A stretch of 51,550 nucleotides of DNA from Bacteroidota bacterium (GTDB lineage Bacteria > Bacteroidota > Bacteroidia > Bacteroidales > Paludibacteraceae). The translations under genes were made by a program, and so were the position numbers. Under the pieces are notes generated by a model. The model did no database searches. It saw only the letters and a program-made list of their open reading frames with translations, and had not been told where the DNA came from. The DNA is taken from positions 1 to 51,550 of the forward strand of contig JAFNAS010000021.1 of the NCBI GenBank assembly GCA_017860295.1. The letters run 5' to 3'. Below, one piece after another: positions 8,900 through 17,606 of this stretch. Positions within the stretch are counted from its first letter, which is position 1. The number at the start of each line of letters is the position of its first letter.

Positions 8900-8993
8900 C
8901 CATTAAACTGGCATAAATCTTACTTGCCGTATTTGCATATTGATTCCATGTGTGTTCATTCATAATTGTTTTTGAGGCTGCTGATCCTAAAGT
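8889..8993 (-). pseudogene. C-terminal remnant of a family 4 glycosyltransferase
   Basis: The minus-strand frame from about 8990 to the TAA at 8889-8891 encodes about 33 residues reading LGSAASKTIMNEHTWNQY and ending YASLMDEN. This is the typical tail of a GT4 protein (helix, then xTWxxVA...Y). No GT4 body precedes it: immediately upstream the sequence belongs to a degenerate GT2 gene in a different frame. The stop overlaps the start region of the polymerase gene, so the original operon spacing is kept. It appears to be the scar of a deletion. Confidence 0.65.
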
Positions 8994-9460
8994 TTTTCAT
9001 TACCATACACTTCATGATTGTAAAAAATAATTGATGACATGCCAATGACCTCCCCCATATTTTAAAGCTCGTAGCTTTTTTAGATTTTGAATAGACCCAT
9101 TTAAAAGTATGCTGCCAGAGAGAACCCCAATTCTAGAAAAGATATTTTCCCTGAAAATTTTGTCTAAGGTATCCGGAGAATAAAATGTATCTCCTGAATT
9201 CATAAAGTTAATCCACTCTCCAGTAGCCAAATCAAATCCTTTGTTCATTGCGTCATAGATGCCATTGTCTGGCTCACTGGCCTAATGAAAATTTTGTCTT
9301 GATATTTTTTTATTTCGATAGGACCATCAGTGCTTCCGCCATCAATAATTATATATTCTATGCGAGGATATGATTGATTTATTACACTGAGGATAGTTTG
9401 TTCAATAGTTTTCGCACCATTAAATACTACCCTAACGATCGATATTCTTGAATTTCTCAC
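8991..9460 (-). pseudogene. Frameshifted and truncated family 2 glycosyltransferase
   Basis: The N-terminal piece (9460 to about 9280) has a GT2 start, IEYIIIDGGSTDG, then goes out of frame. The next frame continues correctly as [14 protein letters not shown] and [15 protein letters not shown], so a frameshift lies near 9278-9285. The second piece runs to a TGA at 9012, but another frame at about 9040-8990 gives [13 protein letters not shown], which looks like the next GT2 segment, so a second frameshift lies near 9045. The C-terminal part is missing and abuts the GT4 remnant. The start overlaps the upstream GT2 gene by four bases, as a live operon gene would. Confidence 0.8.
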
Positions 9461-10392
9461 AATTTATTAATAATATTTAAAAATGAAAAAGCTATTTTAG
9501 TAATTGCAAAAGTGGAAAATTCAAGAACGTTTCTTATAGAATTAATTCGATAATCAGAAGCAATAAATACGGATTTTAAAAATTTAGTTTTATCTCTCTG
9601 AATAGTAAACCATAAATTCATTTTAAAAATATTTTCTAAATGATAATCTGTGGATTTTATAATATAATAAAGTATTGCCCAATAGTAATATAGGTAAATA
9701 TTATCGTCAGAAACGGAAAATGAAGAGGAATGTATTCTAAAGAAATTATCTACTCCAGGAGTACATGAGATCTTCTTATAATTATTTGCAACAAAAAGGA
9801 ATAATAACAGATCATTGCCCGCTCCGTTCTTCAATGAATCCAAATTGTCATTATTCGGGACGGATTTTATATATAGATATTTATCGACATCGCTTTTTCG
9901 AAAAATAGCGGCACCTGGCGAAACCGGAAATTGTAGCCTGTTATGTGTACATATATGTTTAAGGTAGTAGTCAGTTTTATATTCCTTTTTAAAAGTACTA
10001 TTTTTCGATTTTATTCCATCAGTTATCGAATATCCTGACAATACAAAAGCAGTCTCATCATCGAATAGCAGTAGAGCTTTTTCAATAAAGTCATGATTCA
10101 TCCAATCATCCGACCATAATATTTTGACATATTTACCAGTTGCTTGATCCAAACATTTTTTCCAATTTCTGACAGGACCAATATTTTCATCATTTCGAAA
10201 CAGCTTAATTCTATTGTCTATTTCTGCGTATTTTAGTAATACTTCCCAGGTGCCATCAGTGCTACAGTTATCACTTATGATAATTTCTATGTGCTCATAT
10301 GTTTGATTAATTGCAGACTCAATAGTTTCACCAACTATATGCTTTCTATTATAAACTGGAATTAATATGCTTACAAGATCATTTCCCATCAT
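9457..10392 (-). CDS. Family 2 glycosyltransferase
   Basis: A 311-residue GT-A glycosyltransferase with SILIPVYNRKHIVGETI, ISDNCSTDGTWEV, the DENIGPVRNWKKCLDQA segment and the metal-binding LWSDDW. The C-terminal 60 residues contain hydrophobic stretches that may dock on the membrane. It overlaps the flippase gene by 14 bases. As the most upstream glycosyltransferase of the operon it may add an early sugar of the repeat unit; this is inference. Confidence 0.88.
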   Translation of the reverse strand: MMGNDLVSILIPVYNRKHIVGETIESAINQTYEHIEIIISDNCSTDGTWEVLLKYAEIDNRIKLFRNDENIGPVRNWKKCLDQATGKYVKILWSDDWMNHDFIEKALLLFDDETAFVLSGYSITDGIKSKNSTFKKEYKTDYYLKHICTHNRLQFPVSPGAAIFRKSDVDKYLYIKSVPNNDNLDSLKNGAGNDLLLFLFVANNYKKISCTPGVDNFFRIHSSSFSVSDDNIYLYYYWAILYYIIKSTDYHLENIFKMNLWFTIQRDKTKFLKSVFIASDYRINSIRNVLEFSTFAITKIAFSFLNIINKL

Positions 10393-11707
10393 TTGAGAGA
10401 ATTTTATATGTTTGAACGGGTCCTACAATTGCAAAAAACGATAAAGAGATGCTCATGGATAAAACAATGCTTTCACTTCCCCAGTGGCAGGTTTTGATAA
10501 AAAATATGGACAAGGGAATATGAAGAATTGACGCCAATATTGATGTGATTATTTGAACCTTAGTTGCACTGATACCATTGAGAAAAAAGGAGTATATGTT
10601 ATTCCATACACTTATAAACGTATATAGACCAAAAATCCAAAGTAAGGTAGGAGTTATATGTATTTGATTGTTAGTCCAAAAGCAAATGATAGTTTTCCCG
10701 ATTAAAATCATAACAAAAATAACAAAAAAAGTTACCAACGCAAGTATATTCAATTTTTTCAGGGTATTTTTAATCCATAAGAAATCCTGCATTGTTGCTG
10801 CATGAGTGAAAGCCGACCACAATGGAGCCATAATAATGCCCCACGCCAATGTGATTATGCTAAAGTATTTAAAAGCAATATTGTAGGGTGTAACTTCGAC
10901 TGGGGAGAAAAAGTGAGATATGAGAATATTGCTTGTTTGGAAGATAATTAAAGCAGCAATCTGAATGACAAAGAATTGAATACCTAACCCAACAAGATCT
11001 TTTGCATATAAGAAATCTATTGATTTAATAGATGGCCGTATTTTTTTTAAGGTTGTGTTGAAAAACAACAATGTAGCTATTATATAAACTATTATAGGTG
11101 CTAACATTGCTACAATGCCAAATGTGAATAAAGATGTACGATGCACAATCGCTAAACCACAAATGGCGATTAATCCTAAAAGATTACCTAATGTTTCGAT
11201 CAAACTACCCATAGCTGTTTGCTGATTGGCAAGACATATTGTTGTAATTGTATTTAGAACAAAACGAAATCCAAACAAAACTACGATGAAAAGAACCAAT
11301 CGATTTAATTCAAAGGAATAAGATGGAGATGTGTTCAAAATATATGCCCAGTTGATCCAATGATTAACTATAAAAAAAACGATCAATATACTTGTTACTA
11401 TTATTAATAAAATAGCGTAAGTTGTACTGATATATTTTTTCGCCATGATAAAATCATTGAGTGCAAGGGATTTTGCAAGCTTATTTCGTAACCCATTTCC
11501 AAGGCCAATATCAAAAATACTTATCCATGCGATTATTGACGTTAGAGTCATCCAAATGCCGTAGCGTGTTGGATTCAAAAGATCAAGAGTAATGGGCACA
11601 TAAAGTAAACTTATCGCCACATTTAATCCTTTAATAAAAAGATTTCCAATGATATTCTTTTTAACAAGGATTGAACGTTGGTTACCCTTATTGAAAAACT
11701 TATTCAT
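10379..11707 (-). CDS. Lipid-linked repeat-unit flippase (Wzx-like, MOP superfamily)
   Basis: A multi-pass membrane protein of about 442 residues with around twelve hydrophobic segments and the N-terminal NKGNQRSILVKKNIIG, then GIWMTLTSIIAWISIFDIG, typical of Bacteroidota Wzx/polysaccharide transport proteins. It should flip undecaprenyl-linked repeat units across the inner membrane for the Wzy protein at 7667-8899. The start is ATG at 11707 (MNKFFNKGN), 17 bases after the epimerase stop. The frame is open to 11794, but that would overlap the epimerase. Confidence 0.88.
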   Translation of the reverse strand: MNKFFNKGNQRSILVKKNIIGNLFIKGLNVAISLLYVPITLDLLNPTRYGIWMTLTSIIAWISIFDIGLGNGLRNKLAKSLALNDFIMAKKYISTTYAILLIIVTSILIVFFIVNHWINWAYILNTSPSYSFELNRLVLFIVVLFGFRFVLNTITTICLANQQTAMGSLIETLGNLLGLIAICGLAIVHRTSLFTFGIVAMLAPIIVYIIATLLFFNTTLKKIRPSIKSIDFLYAKDLVGLGIQFFVIQIAALIIFQTSNILISHFFSPVEVTPYNIAFKYFSIITLAWGIIMAPLWSAFTHAATMQDFLWIKNTLKKLNILALVTFFVIFVMILIGKTIICFWTNNQIHITPTLLWIFGLYTFISVWNNIYSFFLNGISATKVQIITSILASILHIPLSIFFIKTCHWGSESIVLSMSISLSFFAIVGPVQTYKILSNDGK

Positions 11708-11724
11708 CAAGAGGGGCATAGATC

Positions 11725-12744
11725 CTACAATAATGTTTCGATCCATTTTATACTTTGGGTAATGCCATTCAAGGCACTTAATTCTGGATGCCAATTAATA
11801 ATCTTTGATATTTTCAATGTGTCTGCTACAAATACTTTCTGATCACTTTCTCTCCATGGTAGTTGCTGATAATCCATTTTTATGGTTAGAAGTTGTTCTA
11901 ATACCTGAAATAACTCTAGTAGTGACAGACTATTCTCAATTCCCCCTCCTATATTGAATGCTTGTCCATAGGCATTGGGGCAATCTTTAGCCATAAGATA
12001 TAACCGAACAACATCAGTAGCATGTAATACATCTCGAACTTGTTTTCCAGTTCCAGAAATCGTGAAAGATTCTTTTGCTTTACCTTGTTTTATTTCCAAT
12101 GCTTGTTGACAGAACCAGCCAATCCAGCCTTGATCATAAGTGGCATGTTGATTACTACCATACATGGAAGAGTGTCTGAATACTATTGTTTTTAGACCAA
12201 AGATTCGGTTCGCATCTAACAGAAACTGATCGGCTGCACCTTTTGAACATCCATAGGGAGAATGGAAGTCCAAATGGATTGATTCCGGAAATCCATCTGG
12301 ATATTCCTTACAAATATAGCGAGTTTCAGTTTCTTCAAATGTAAGATACTCAAAATCGCCATAGACTTTATTTGTAGAAGAATATAGGATTACAGAATCA
12401 GGGGAGTATTTACGAACTGCATCTATTAAATTGAATGTTCCGAGTGTATTTATCTCAAAATCTAATCTGGGGTTGCTAATTGAGGTTGTCATCGCAACTT
12501 GTCCTGCCAAATGGAAAATGTAATCTGGTTGTACCTCTTTAATGACAGTTTCGACATCATTACAGTTTCTAATATCAAATGGATAATATTTGAAATCTCC
12601 TTGTTTTCTAAGCCAATCCAAATTACTTGCACTCCCATAACGAAAGAGATTATCTAATATAAAAAGTTCATCTCCTTGTTTAAGTACTGCCTGAGCCAAG
12701 TTGCTACCAATAAATCCGCAACCTCCTGTAATTAAATATTTCAT
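11725..12744 (-). CDS. rfbE: CDP-paratose 2-epimerase (CDP-tyvelose epimerase)
   Basis: A 339-residue extended SDR enzyme. It has the NAD-binding TGGCGFIGSN, the catalytic SSTNKVYGD, and YGCSK in SPYGCSKGAADQF. The run SNPRLDFEINTLGTFNL, the SSTNKVYGD segment and the TYDQGWIGWF segment are typical of RfbE/Tyv proteins, which invert C2 of CDP-paratose to CDP-tyvelose. It follows the putative CDP-paratose synthase by seven bases and belongs to the rfbF-rfbG-rfbH pathway. The lower-GC DNA resembles the downstream transferase genes rather than rfbFGH. Confidence 0.88.
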   Translation of the reverse strand: MKYLITGGCGFIGSNLAQAVLKQGDELFILDNLFRYGSASNLDWLRKQGDFKYYPFDIRNCNDVETVIKEVQPDYIFHLAGQVAMTTSISNPRLDFEINTLGTFNLIDAVRKYSPDSVILYSSTNKVYGDFEYLTFEETETRYICKEYPDGFPESIHLDFHSPYGCSKGAADQFLLDANRIFGLKTIVFRHSSMYGSNQHATYDQGWIGWFCQQALEIKQGKAKESFTISGTGKQVRDVLHATDVVRLYLMAKDCPNAYGQAFNIGGGIENSLSLLELFQVLEQLLTIKMDYQQLPWRESDQKVFVADTLKISKIINWHPELSALNGITQSIKWIETLL

Positions 12745-12751
12745 GATAAAG

Positions 12752-13633
12752 CTATTTTTTCTTTATATATTCAATGGTTTCTAGCAATCCAGAGTCTAAA
12801 TCTACTTTCGCATGCCAACCTAAATTTACTAATTTAGAATTATCCGTTTCTGGATGCATTAATTCATTGGGACGATAAGGCAATTCTCCGAATTTTAATT
12901 CAGAACTACTATTGGTGATTCTTTTAATACATTCAACTAAATCTCTTATTGAAATTACTTCTCCAGATGCAATTTGATAATTACTAAATTGTTCTGAGAT
13001 ATCATCTAAATTATCAATGATGGTTAAATAGGCACTGACAACATCTTTAAAATATACAAAATCACGTAGTTGCTTTCCTTCTGTCAATGCTATTTCTGAT
13101 TCATTGTTAAGCATCTTTGTGATCATGAGCGAGATAAAGTTATCCATACTACCCCCTGGGCCATAGAAATGTTCTAATTGTAAGTTCACAACTTTTATCT
13201 TGTTTGAGTACAGCGTTAACCAATCTCTTAAGTGTGATTTAGTTAAAGCGTAAGGACTTACAAATTTATCGAGTACAGTATCTGTATTGATGAAAACTCT
13301 TGCCTGATGTTGAATTCCTACGGTTATTAATTTAAGTGGCAAAGCCAGATTAGTAGTCAAGATCTGATCAATGGACTCCTGATTTCTTCCATATATCGTA
13401 GCTGTATGAATGATAATGTCGATTTGATAATCAATAAAAATCTGATCAAGATTAACATCGTCAACATCAATTAATATAAGCTTGTCTTTAATCTCTTGTA
13501 ATCGAGAAACAGCATCAATATTCTTTTCAAGGATAATTATCGTATATTGGTCAATCAAAGCCTTGACTATATTACTTCCCAAAAAGCCATTACCACCCGT
13601 AATTAAGATCGTATTTTTCTTATTCCCAGTCAT
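12752..13633 (-). CDS. NAD(P)-dependent 4-reductase, probable CDP-paratose synthase
   Basis: A 293-residue SDR protein with the Rossmann motif TGGNGFLGSN and the YxxxK catalytic pair in SPYALTKSHLRDW. It sits between the 3,6-deoxygenation genes and the CDP-paratose 2-epimerase, where RfbS (CDP-paratose synthase) or RfbJ (CDP-abequose synthase) acts by reducing the 4-keto group of CDP-3,6-dideoxy-4-ketoglucose. Because the next enzyme uses CDP-paratose, paratose stereochemistry is inferred. Its start overlaps the reductase gene by 14 bases. Confidence 0.8.
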   Translation of the reverse strand: MTGNKKNTILITGGNGFLGSNIVKALIDQYTIIILEKNIDAVSRLQEIKDKLILIDVDDVNLDQIFIDYQIDIIIHTATIYGRNQESIDQILTTNLALPLKLITVGIQHQARVFINTDTVLDKFVSPYALTKSHLRDWLTLYSNKIKVVNLQLEHFYGPGGSMDNFISLMITKMLNNESEIALTEGKQLRDFVYFKDVVSAYLTIIDNLDDISEQFSNYQIASGEVISIRDLVECIKRITNSSSELKFGELPYRPNELMHPETDNSKLVNLGWHAKVDLDSGLLETIEYIKKK

Positions 13634-14309
13634 CAGTTAAGATATTATTGTCTGCAACTTTATTTTCAATAAGATATTGTCTGAATACTTTTATCATTAC
13701 AGGAGGGCCTGAAATAAAGAACGAGCTATCTTTTGATGTGTTATTGAATATTTTTTCAATATTCAATATTCCGGATGTATTCTCATATACCAGATTGAGG
13801 GATAATTTCGGATTAATTGCTTTGGCCTGTTGTAATTCATCTTCATACAAATTTAATGATTCAGTCCGGAATCCGGCGTATAATACAGGGCTGGTATATT
13901 CCGCAAATGAGGAATCGGTAAAAAGTGATAAAAACGGCGTAATTCCCGTTCCTCCAGAAATAAAGACGGTGTTTTCTTTGCTATGTTCTTGTTCAAATAG
14001 TTCTCCATAAGGCATTTTAACCCAGACTTCGCTACCTTCTTGTAGTGTATCTGACATTAAGCGAGTGTACGCGCCTTTTCCGGAGTAGGTAATCTTCAGG
14101 GAATCTGAACTGTCGGGTGATGTCTGGATACTGAAACAACGCGATTCCGGCCACTGGCTGACTCCGTCATAATCACTGTCGATCGAAAGATGGAGAAACT
14201 GTCCCGGGGCAAAGCGAAATCTGCCGGATAGCGGTTCTATCGTCAATGTATAGACCCCTTCTATCTGGTTTTCAATTTTCCGTATGATTGATTTATATTT
14301 CCGAACCAT
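13620..14309 (-). CDS. Flavin reductase partner of RfbH, lacking the 2Fe-2S domain
   Basis: A 229-residue ferredoxin-NAD(P)H reductase-like protein. It has the FAD-binding RCFSIQTSP (RxxS type), GAYTRLM, the NAD(P)-binding ISGGTGITPFLSL, and the C-terminal FFISGPPVMIKVF. It probably supplies electrons to RfbH for C3 deoxygenation, as RfbI/AscD (E3) does. Classical E3 proteins are about 330 residues with an N-terminal plant-type 2Fe-2S domain. No such cysteine cluster is present here, and the protein starts directly at the flavin barrel. Electrons must therefore reach RfbH directly from FAD or through a separate ferredoxin. Confidence 0.82.
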   Translation of the reverse strand: MVRKYKSIIRKIENQIEGVYTLTIEPLSGRFRFAPGQFLHLSIDSDYDGVSQWPESRCFSIQTSPDSSDSLKITYSGKGAYTRLMSDTLQEGSEVWVKMPYGELFEQEHSKENTVFISGGTGITPFLSLFTDSSFAEYTSPVLYAGFRTESLNLYEDELQQAKAINPKLSLNLVYENTSGILNIEKIFNNTSKDSSFFISGPPVMIKVFRQYLIENKVADNNILTDDWE

Positions 14310-14318
14310 AATTTGTTT

Positions 14319-14520
14319 GTTTCACAAAGTTGCTCAAAGTAGCCACAAAGTAGCCACAAAGTATCCACAAAGTATCACTATGTCATTGTGCTACTTTGTA
14401 ACGTACTTGGTGTTCCTTTGTGTAATTACCAATTTGTATTTCGCTAAGTTTCTCAAAGTTTGCTCCAAGTAACACTAAGTCATTTTGATTCTTAGTATAG
14501 TACCTCGTGTTACCTTGTGA
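14319..14520 (+). repeat. Two copies of an about 85-bp CACAAAGT palindromic repeat
   Basis: Copy A1 (14319-14422) and copy A2 (14439-14520) share the pattern TTTCACAAAGTTTCTC, then CCAAGTA, CACTAAGTCATT, and a right half rich in TACTTTGTG. Each is an imperfect hairpin. In A1, ACAAAGTA pairs with TACTTTGT around CAC-ATG-CAT-GTG. They fill the gap between the 3' end of the GxxExxY gene and the flavin reductase gene. Confidence 0.8.
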
Positions 14521-14526
14521 CATTAA

Positions 14527-14898
14527 TCAAAGTAGTAATCGTTTAATTCCGTTCTTCAATGATTTGACGTAAAAATTAATCAATAATCCAAGATGGCATC
14601 CGGATAATTTCATATATGTCAATGTTTGTGCAATATGCACATCCGTAAAACACTCAACAGTTTTCAATTCCACTACAACTTTCGATTCAATTAAAAGGTC
14701 AATGCGGTATCCGCAGTCCATCTTAATCTCTTCGTAAATGAGCGGTAACGCCCGTTCTTCTTCAACCTTCAAGCCGGCCTTCCTTAATTCAAAGGCTAAG
14801 CAAGTTCTATATGCACTTTCCAAAAGACCAGGCCCTAATGTAGTATGCACTTTGAATGCACAGTCAAGGATTATTTTACTTATCTGGTCTTCAGTCAT
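14527..14898 (-). CDS. GxxExxY-family protein
   Basis: A 123-residue protein with the defining GPGLLESAY segment (G-x2-E-x2-Y) after KVHTTLG, followed by GYRIDLLIESKVVVELKTV. That Asp...Glu-x-Lys pattern recalls PD-(D/E)xK nuclease-like folds. The function is not established. I chose ATG at 14898 (MTEDQISK), since the frame upstream to 14937 runs into repeat DNA. It separates rfbH from its reductase partner but has no obvious role in sugar synthesis. It is flanked on both sides by two copies of the same palindromic repeat, suggesting that gene plus repeats form an inserted unit. Confidence 0.85.
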   Translation of the reverse strand: MTEDQISKIILDCAFKVHTTLGPGLLESAYRTCLAFELRKAGLKVEEERALPLIYEEIKMDCGYRIDLLIESKVVVELKTVECFTDVHIAQTLTYMKLSGCHLGLLINFYVKSLKNGIKRLLL

Positions 14899-14907
14899 AA
14901 ATTTTTG

Positions 14908-15071
14908 TTTCACAGAGTTTCTCGAAGTCTTCTCCAAGTATCACAAAGCCATTGTGTTACTTTGGGGCTTCTTCGTGTTACTTTGTGTCACTCTAAGTTG
15001 AATTTCACTAAGTTTCACTAAGGTTTCGCGAAGTATCACTATGTCGTTGCGAAACTTTGTGCTACTTTGTG
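14908..15071 (+). repeat. Two further copies of the CACAAAGT palindromic repeat
   Basis: Copy B1 (14908-14989) aligns with copy A2: TTTCACAGAGTTTCTCGAAG, CTCCAAGTATCACAAAGCCA, then TACCTCGTGTTAC/CTTCGTGTTAC and ACTTTGTG. Copy B2 (15003-15071) carries the hairpin core CGAAGTATCACTATGTCGTT. B2 runs into the last codons of rfbH, whose final Tyr-Thr-Lys-stop lies in the TACTTTGTGTAG end of the repeat. Partial copies are at 16414-16446 and 17558-17598. Confidence 0.8.
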
Positions 15072-16381
15072 TAGCTCCCAACAAATTGATCCAACACTTG
15101 CTCTACATACACGAACATACCATCCTGTAACCCCGGATAAGTACCTAAAAAGAAGGTGTGGTTCATGATAAAGTCTGTAGTGTCGAGGTTATCGGCAACA
15201 CGGTGTGCCTTATTCATAAACGCTGGTTGTTTAGTCATATTACCGGCAAACAAATTGCGGGTTTCTACTTTATTTTTTGCCAAATGGCGTGTCAATTCAT
15301 CACGTGTAAAGGGAGCATCCTTTTTTACCGTTACAATAAATGCAAACCAAGCTGGATCTGAACCTTCTGTAGCTTCCGGTAACGTAAAATACTGAGGATA
15401 CTTAGAGAATATTTTTGTCCAGGTCTTGAAATTTTCTTTTCTTTTTGCACAGAAAGCCGGCAGTTTATCCATTTGGGCACTACCAATAGCAGCCTGAATA
15501 TCTGTCATCTTCAGGTTGTACCCTACTTCAGAATAAACGTATTTATGATCGTACCCCAGTGGGAGGTTGCCGAATTGTTGTGTAAATCGTTTACCGCAGG
15601 TGTTATTTTCACCTCCCACGCAGTAACAGTCACGCCCCCAGTCACGGAATGCACGTACTAATTTCGCCAGCTTTGGATCATTGGTGCAGATTGCTCCGCC
15701 TTCGCCTGTAGTGATGTGATGGGCTGGATAGAAAGAGATAGTAGATATATGTCCGAATGTTCCGGTGTATTTTCCTTTGTATTTGCTGCCAAACGCATCA
15801 CAGTTGTCTTCAATTACCCATAAGTCATGTTTCTGAGCTACTTCCATAATGGCATCCAGATTGTAGGGATTACCCAAGGTGTGCGCTAAGAAGATACAGC
15901 GCGTTTTCGGAGAAATAGCTTTTTCGAGTTGGGCAACATTGATATTGTAGGTTGGAATATCGACGTCCACATATACAGGAATTAATCCATATTGGATGAT
16001 AGGAGTGACAGTTGCCGGGAAACCGGCAGCCACCGCAATCACTTCATCTCCGGCTTTCAACCGTTTTTCTCCCAATTTCTCGGATGTGAGAGCGGTAAAA
16101 GCTAATAAATTGGCAGAAGAGCCGGAGTTAGTTAGCATTACATGTTTGATTCCCAAAAAATCAGCAATCTTTTCAGAAAAATCCGCGGAAAAACGAGATT
16201 CAGTCAACCAGAAATCAAGTGAAGCATCTACTGCATTTACAATTTCCTGTTCGTCGAATACACGTCCTGCATAATTAACCGGTGATGTTCCCGAAATAAA
16301 CTCTTTTTGTCCGAATTGAACCTGATAATATTCCTTTACTTTTTCAATAATCTCTGCACGCAGTTGTTTGCTATCTGACAT
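15062..16381 (-). CDS. rfbH: CDP-4-keto-6-deoxyglucose 3-dehydrase (E1, PMP and 2Fe-2S)
   Basis: A 439-residue aminotransferase-fold dehydrase that removes the 3-OH of CDP-4-keto-6-deoxyglucose using PMP and an iron-sulfur cluster. The usual PLP lysine is replaced by His in FYPAHHITTGEGGA (H221). The cysteines C194, C252, C254 and C262 give exactly C-x57-C-x-C-x7-C, the 2Fe-2S motif of E1. The start is ATG at 16381 (MSDSKQLRAE), matching the family length of about 437. Its 3' end coincides with a CACAAAGT repeat. Confidence 0.96.
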   Translation of the reverse strand: MSDSKQLRAEIIEKVKEYYQVQFGQKEFISGTSPVNYAGRVFDEQEIVNAVDASLDFWLTESRFSADFSEKIADFLGIKHVMLTNSGSSANLLAFTALTSEKLGEKRLKAGDEVIAVAAGFPATVTPIIQYGLIPVYVDVDIPTYNINVAQLEKAISPKTRCIFLAHTLGNPYNLDAIMEVAQKHDLWVIEDNCDAFGSKYKGKYTGTFGHISTISFYPAHHITTGEGGAICTNDPKLAKLVRAFRDWGRDCYCVGGENNTCGKRFTQQFGNLPLGYDHKYVYSEVGYNLKMTDIQAAIGSAQMDKLPAFCAKRKENFKTWTKIFSKYPQYFTLPEATEGSDPAWFAFIVTVKKDAPFTRDELTRHLAKNKVETRNLFAGNMTKQPAFMNKAHRVADNLDTTDFIMNHTFFLGTYPGLQDGMFVYVEQVLDQFVGSYTK

Positions 16382-16413
16382 ATTATATGATTTTCTAAAA
16401 TTGTTATTTGCTA

Positions 16414-16446
16414 TTTCACAAAGTCTCCCCAAGTTTTCGTTGTGGA
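16414..16446 (+). repeat. Partial CACAAAGT repeat between rfbG and rfbH
   Basis: TTTCACAAAGTCTCCCCAAG followed by CGTTGTGG resembles the left half of the repeats at 14319-15071. It lies between the rfbH start and the rfbG stop codon. Confidence 0.55.
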
Positions 16447-16448
16447 AT

Positions 16449-17534
16449 TTAGTAAAATGTTTCTGCAATATATTGATCGATTTGTCTTTCTGTTATTTCC
16501 CGAATGTCCTCTTTATTTAGATAGGCCTTGTTCCATTCTACTATACTCTTAAGTGTGGTTTCGATGTTCCACTTTGGATACCAATCCAGTTCGGCCTTAG
16601 CTTTGGAGCAATCCAGTTTCAGGTAGTTGGCTTCATGTGGTTGCGGGTTGGTCTCGATTTCATAATCGGCACGGTCTCCCCATAGATTACAAAGTGTAGC
16701 GGTGATCCATTCTACATTCTTTGCATCTTTATCATCCGGGCCGAAATTCCATCCTCCGGCATATTGAGCACCCTCCGTAAATAGCTTTGCGGCCAATGTC
16801 TGGTAGCCGGTTAACGGCTCCAGTACATGTTGCCAGGGACGGATAGCATAGGGGCTCCGTATTTTGATAGTCTCTCCGTTGACAATAGACCGGATAAAAT
16901 CGGGAATTAGTCGGTCGGCAGCCCAATCTCCACCCCCGATTACGTTGCCGGCACGGGCAGAAGCTATAGCAACGCCGTGATTGGCATAGTTTGCCGGGTT
17001 GAAATAGGAATTACGGTAAGCAGCAGTTACCAGTTCGGAACAACCTTTACTGTTGGAGTAGGGGTCGTATCCACCCATTGCTTCGTTTTCACGGTAACCC
17101 CAATGCCATTCCCGGTTTTCATAACATTTATCGGTAGTTACGTTTACAATAGCTTTAATGCCGGGTGTCAATCGACAAGCTTCCAATAAATTTACCGTAC
17201 CCATCACATTGATGGCATAGGTATCGACCGGAATTTTATACGATTCACGAACCAAGGGTTGTGCTGCCATGTGGATTACAATTTCAGGCTGCACTTGTTG
17301 CATAAACCGTGATAAATGTTCTAAATCACGTATATCACCGATTTCGGAGGTAATTAGTTCTGTTATTCCGGCTTTCTCGAACAGGCTGGGAGTTGTGGGT
17401 GGCTCCAAAGCGTATCCATACAAATCAGCTCCCAGTTTATGAAGTAACAGGCATAGCCAGGACCCTTTGAATCCGGTATGCCCGGTAATCAATACCTTAC
17501 GGTTTTTATAAATAGAATTGAATAGCGTCTCCAT
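16449..17534 (-). CDS. rfbG: CDP-glucose 4,6-dehydratase
   Basis: A 361-residue extended SDR dehydratase forming CDP-4-keto-6-deoxyglucose from CDP-glucose. It has the NAD motif ITGHTGFKGSWL, the active-site NVTTDKCYEN, and YxxxK in YDPYSNSKGCSE. The lines RPWQHVLEPLTGY and GGWNFGPD are diagnostic of RfbG. It supplies the substrate of RfbH, encoded directly downstream. Composition is close to the housekeeping genes on the right, unlike the AT-rich part of the locus. Confidence 0.96.
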   Translation of the reverse strand: METLFNSIYKNRKVLITGHTGFKGSWLCLLLHKLGADLYGYALEPPTTPSLFEKAGITELITSEIGDIRDLEHLSRFMQQVQPEIVIHMAAQPLVRESYKIPVDTYAINVMGTVNLLEACRLTPGIKAIVNVTTDKCYENREWHWGYRENEAMGGYDPYSNSKGCSELVTAAYRNSYFNPANYANHGVAIASARAGNVIGGGDWAADRLIPDFIRSIVNGETIKIRSPYAIRPWQHVLEPLTGYQTLAAKLFTEGAQYAGGWNFGPDDKDAKNVEWITATLCNLWGDRADYEIETNPQPHEANYLKLDCSKAKAELDWYPKWNIETTLKSIVEWNKAYLNKEDIREITERQIDQYIAETFY

Positions 17535-17557
17535 TTCCCAGAATTTCTCAAATAAAT

Positions 17558-17598
17558 CTTAGTGCAACTTTGTGTTTTTACATTGTGGAACTTTGTGG
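17558..17598 (+). repeat. Partial CACAAAGT repeat between rfbF and rfbG
   Basis: CTTAGTGCAACTTTGTG and CATTGTGGAACTTTGTGG match the right half of the palindromic repeat family seen at 14319-15071. This is the sixth intergenic occurrence in the rfb operon. Confidence 0.55.
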
Positions 17599-17606
17599 TA
17601 TAACTC

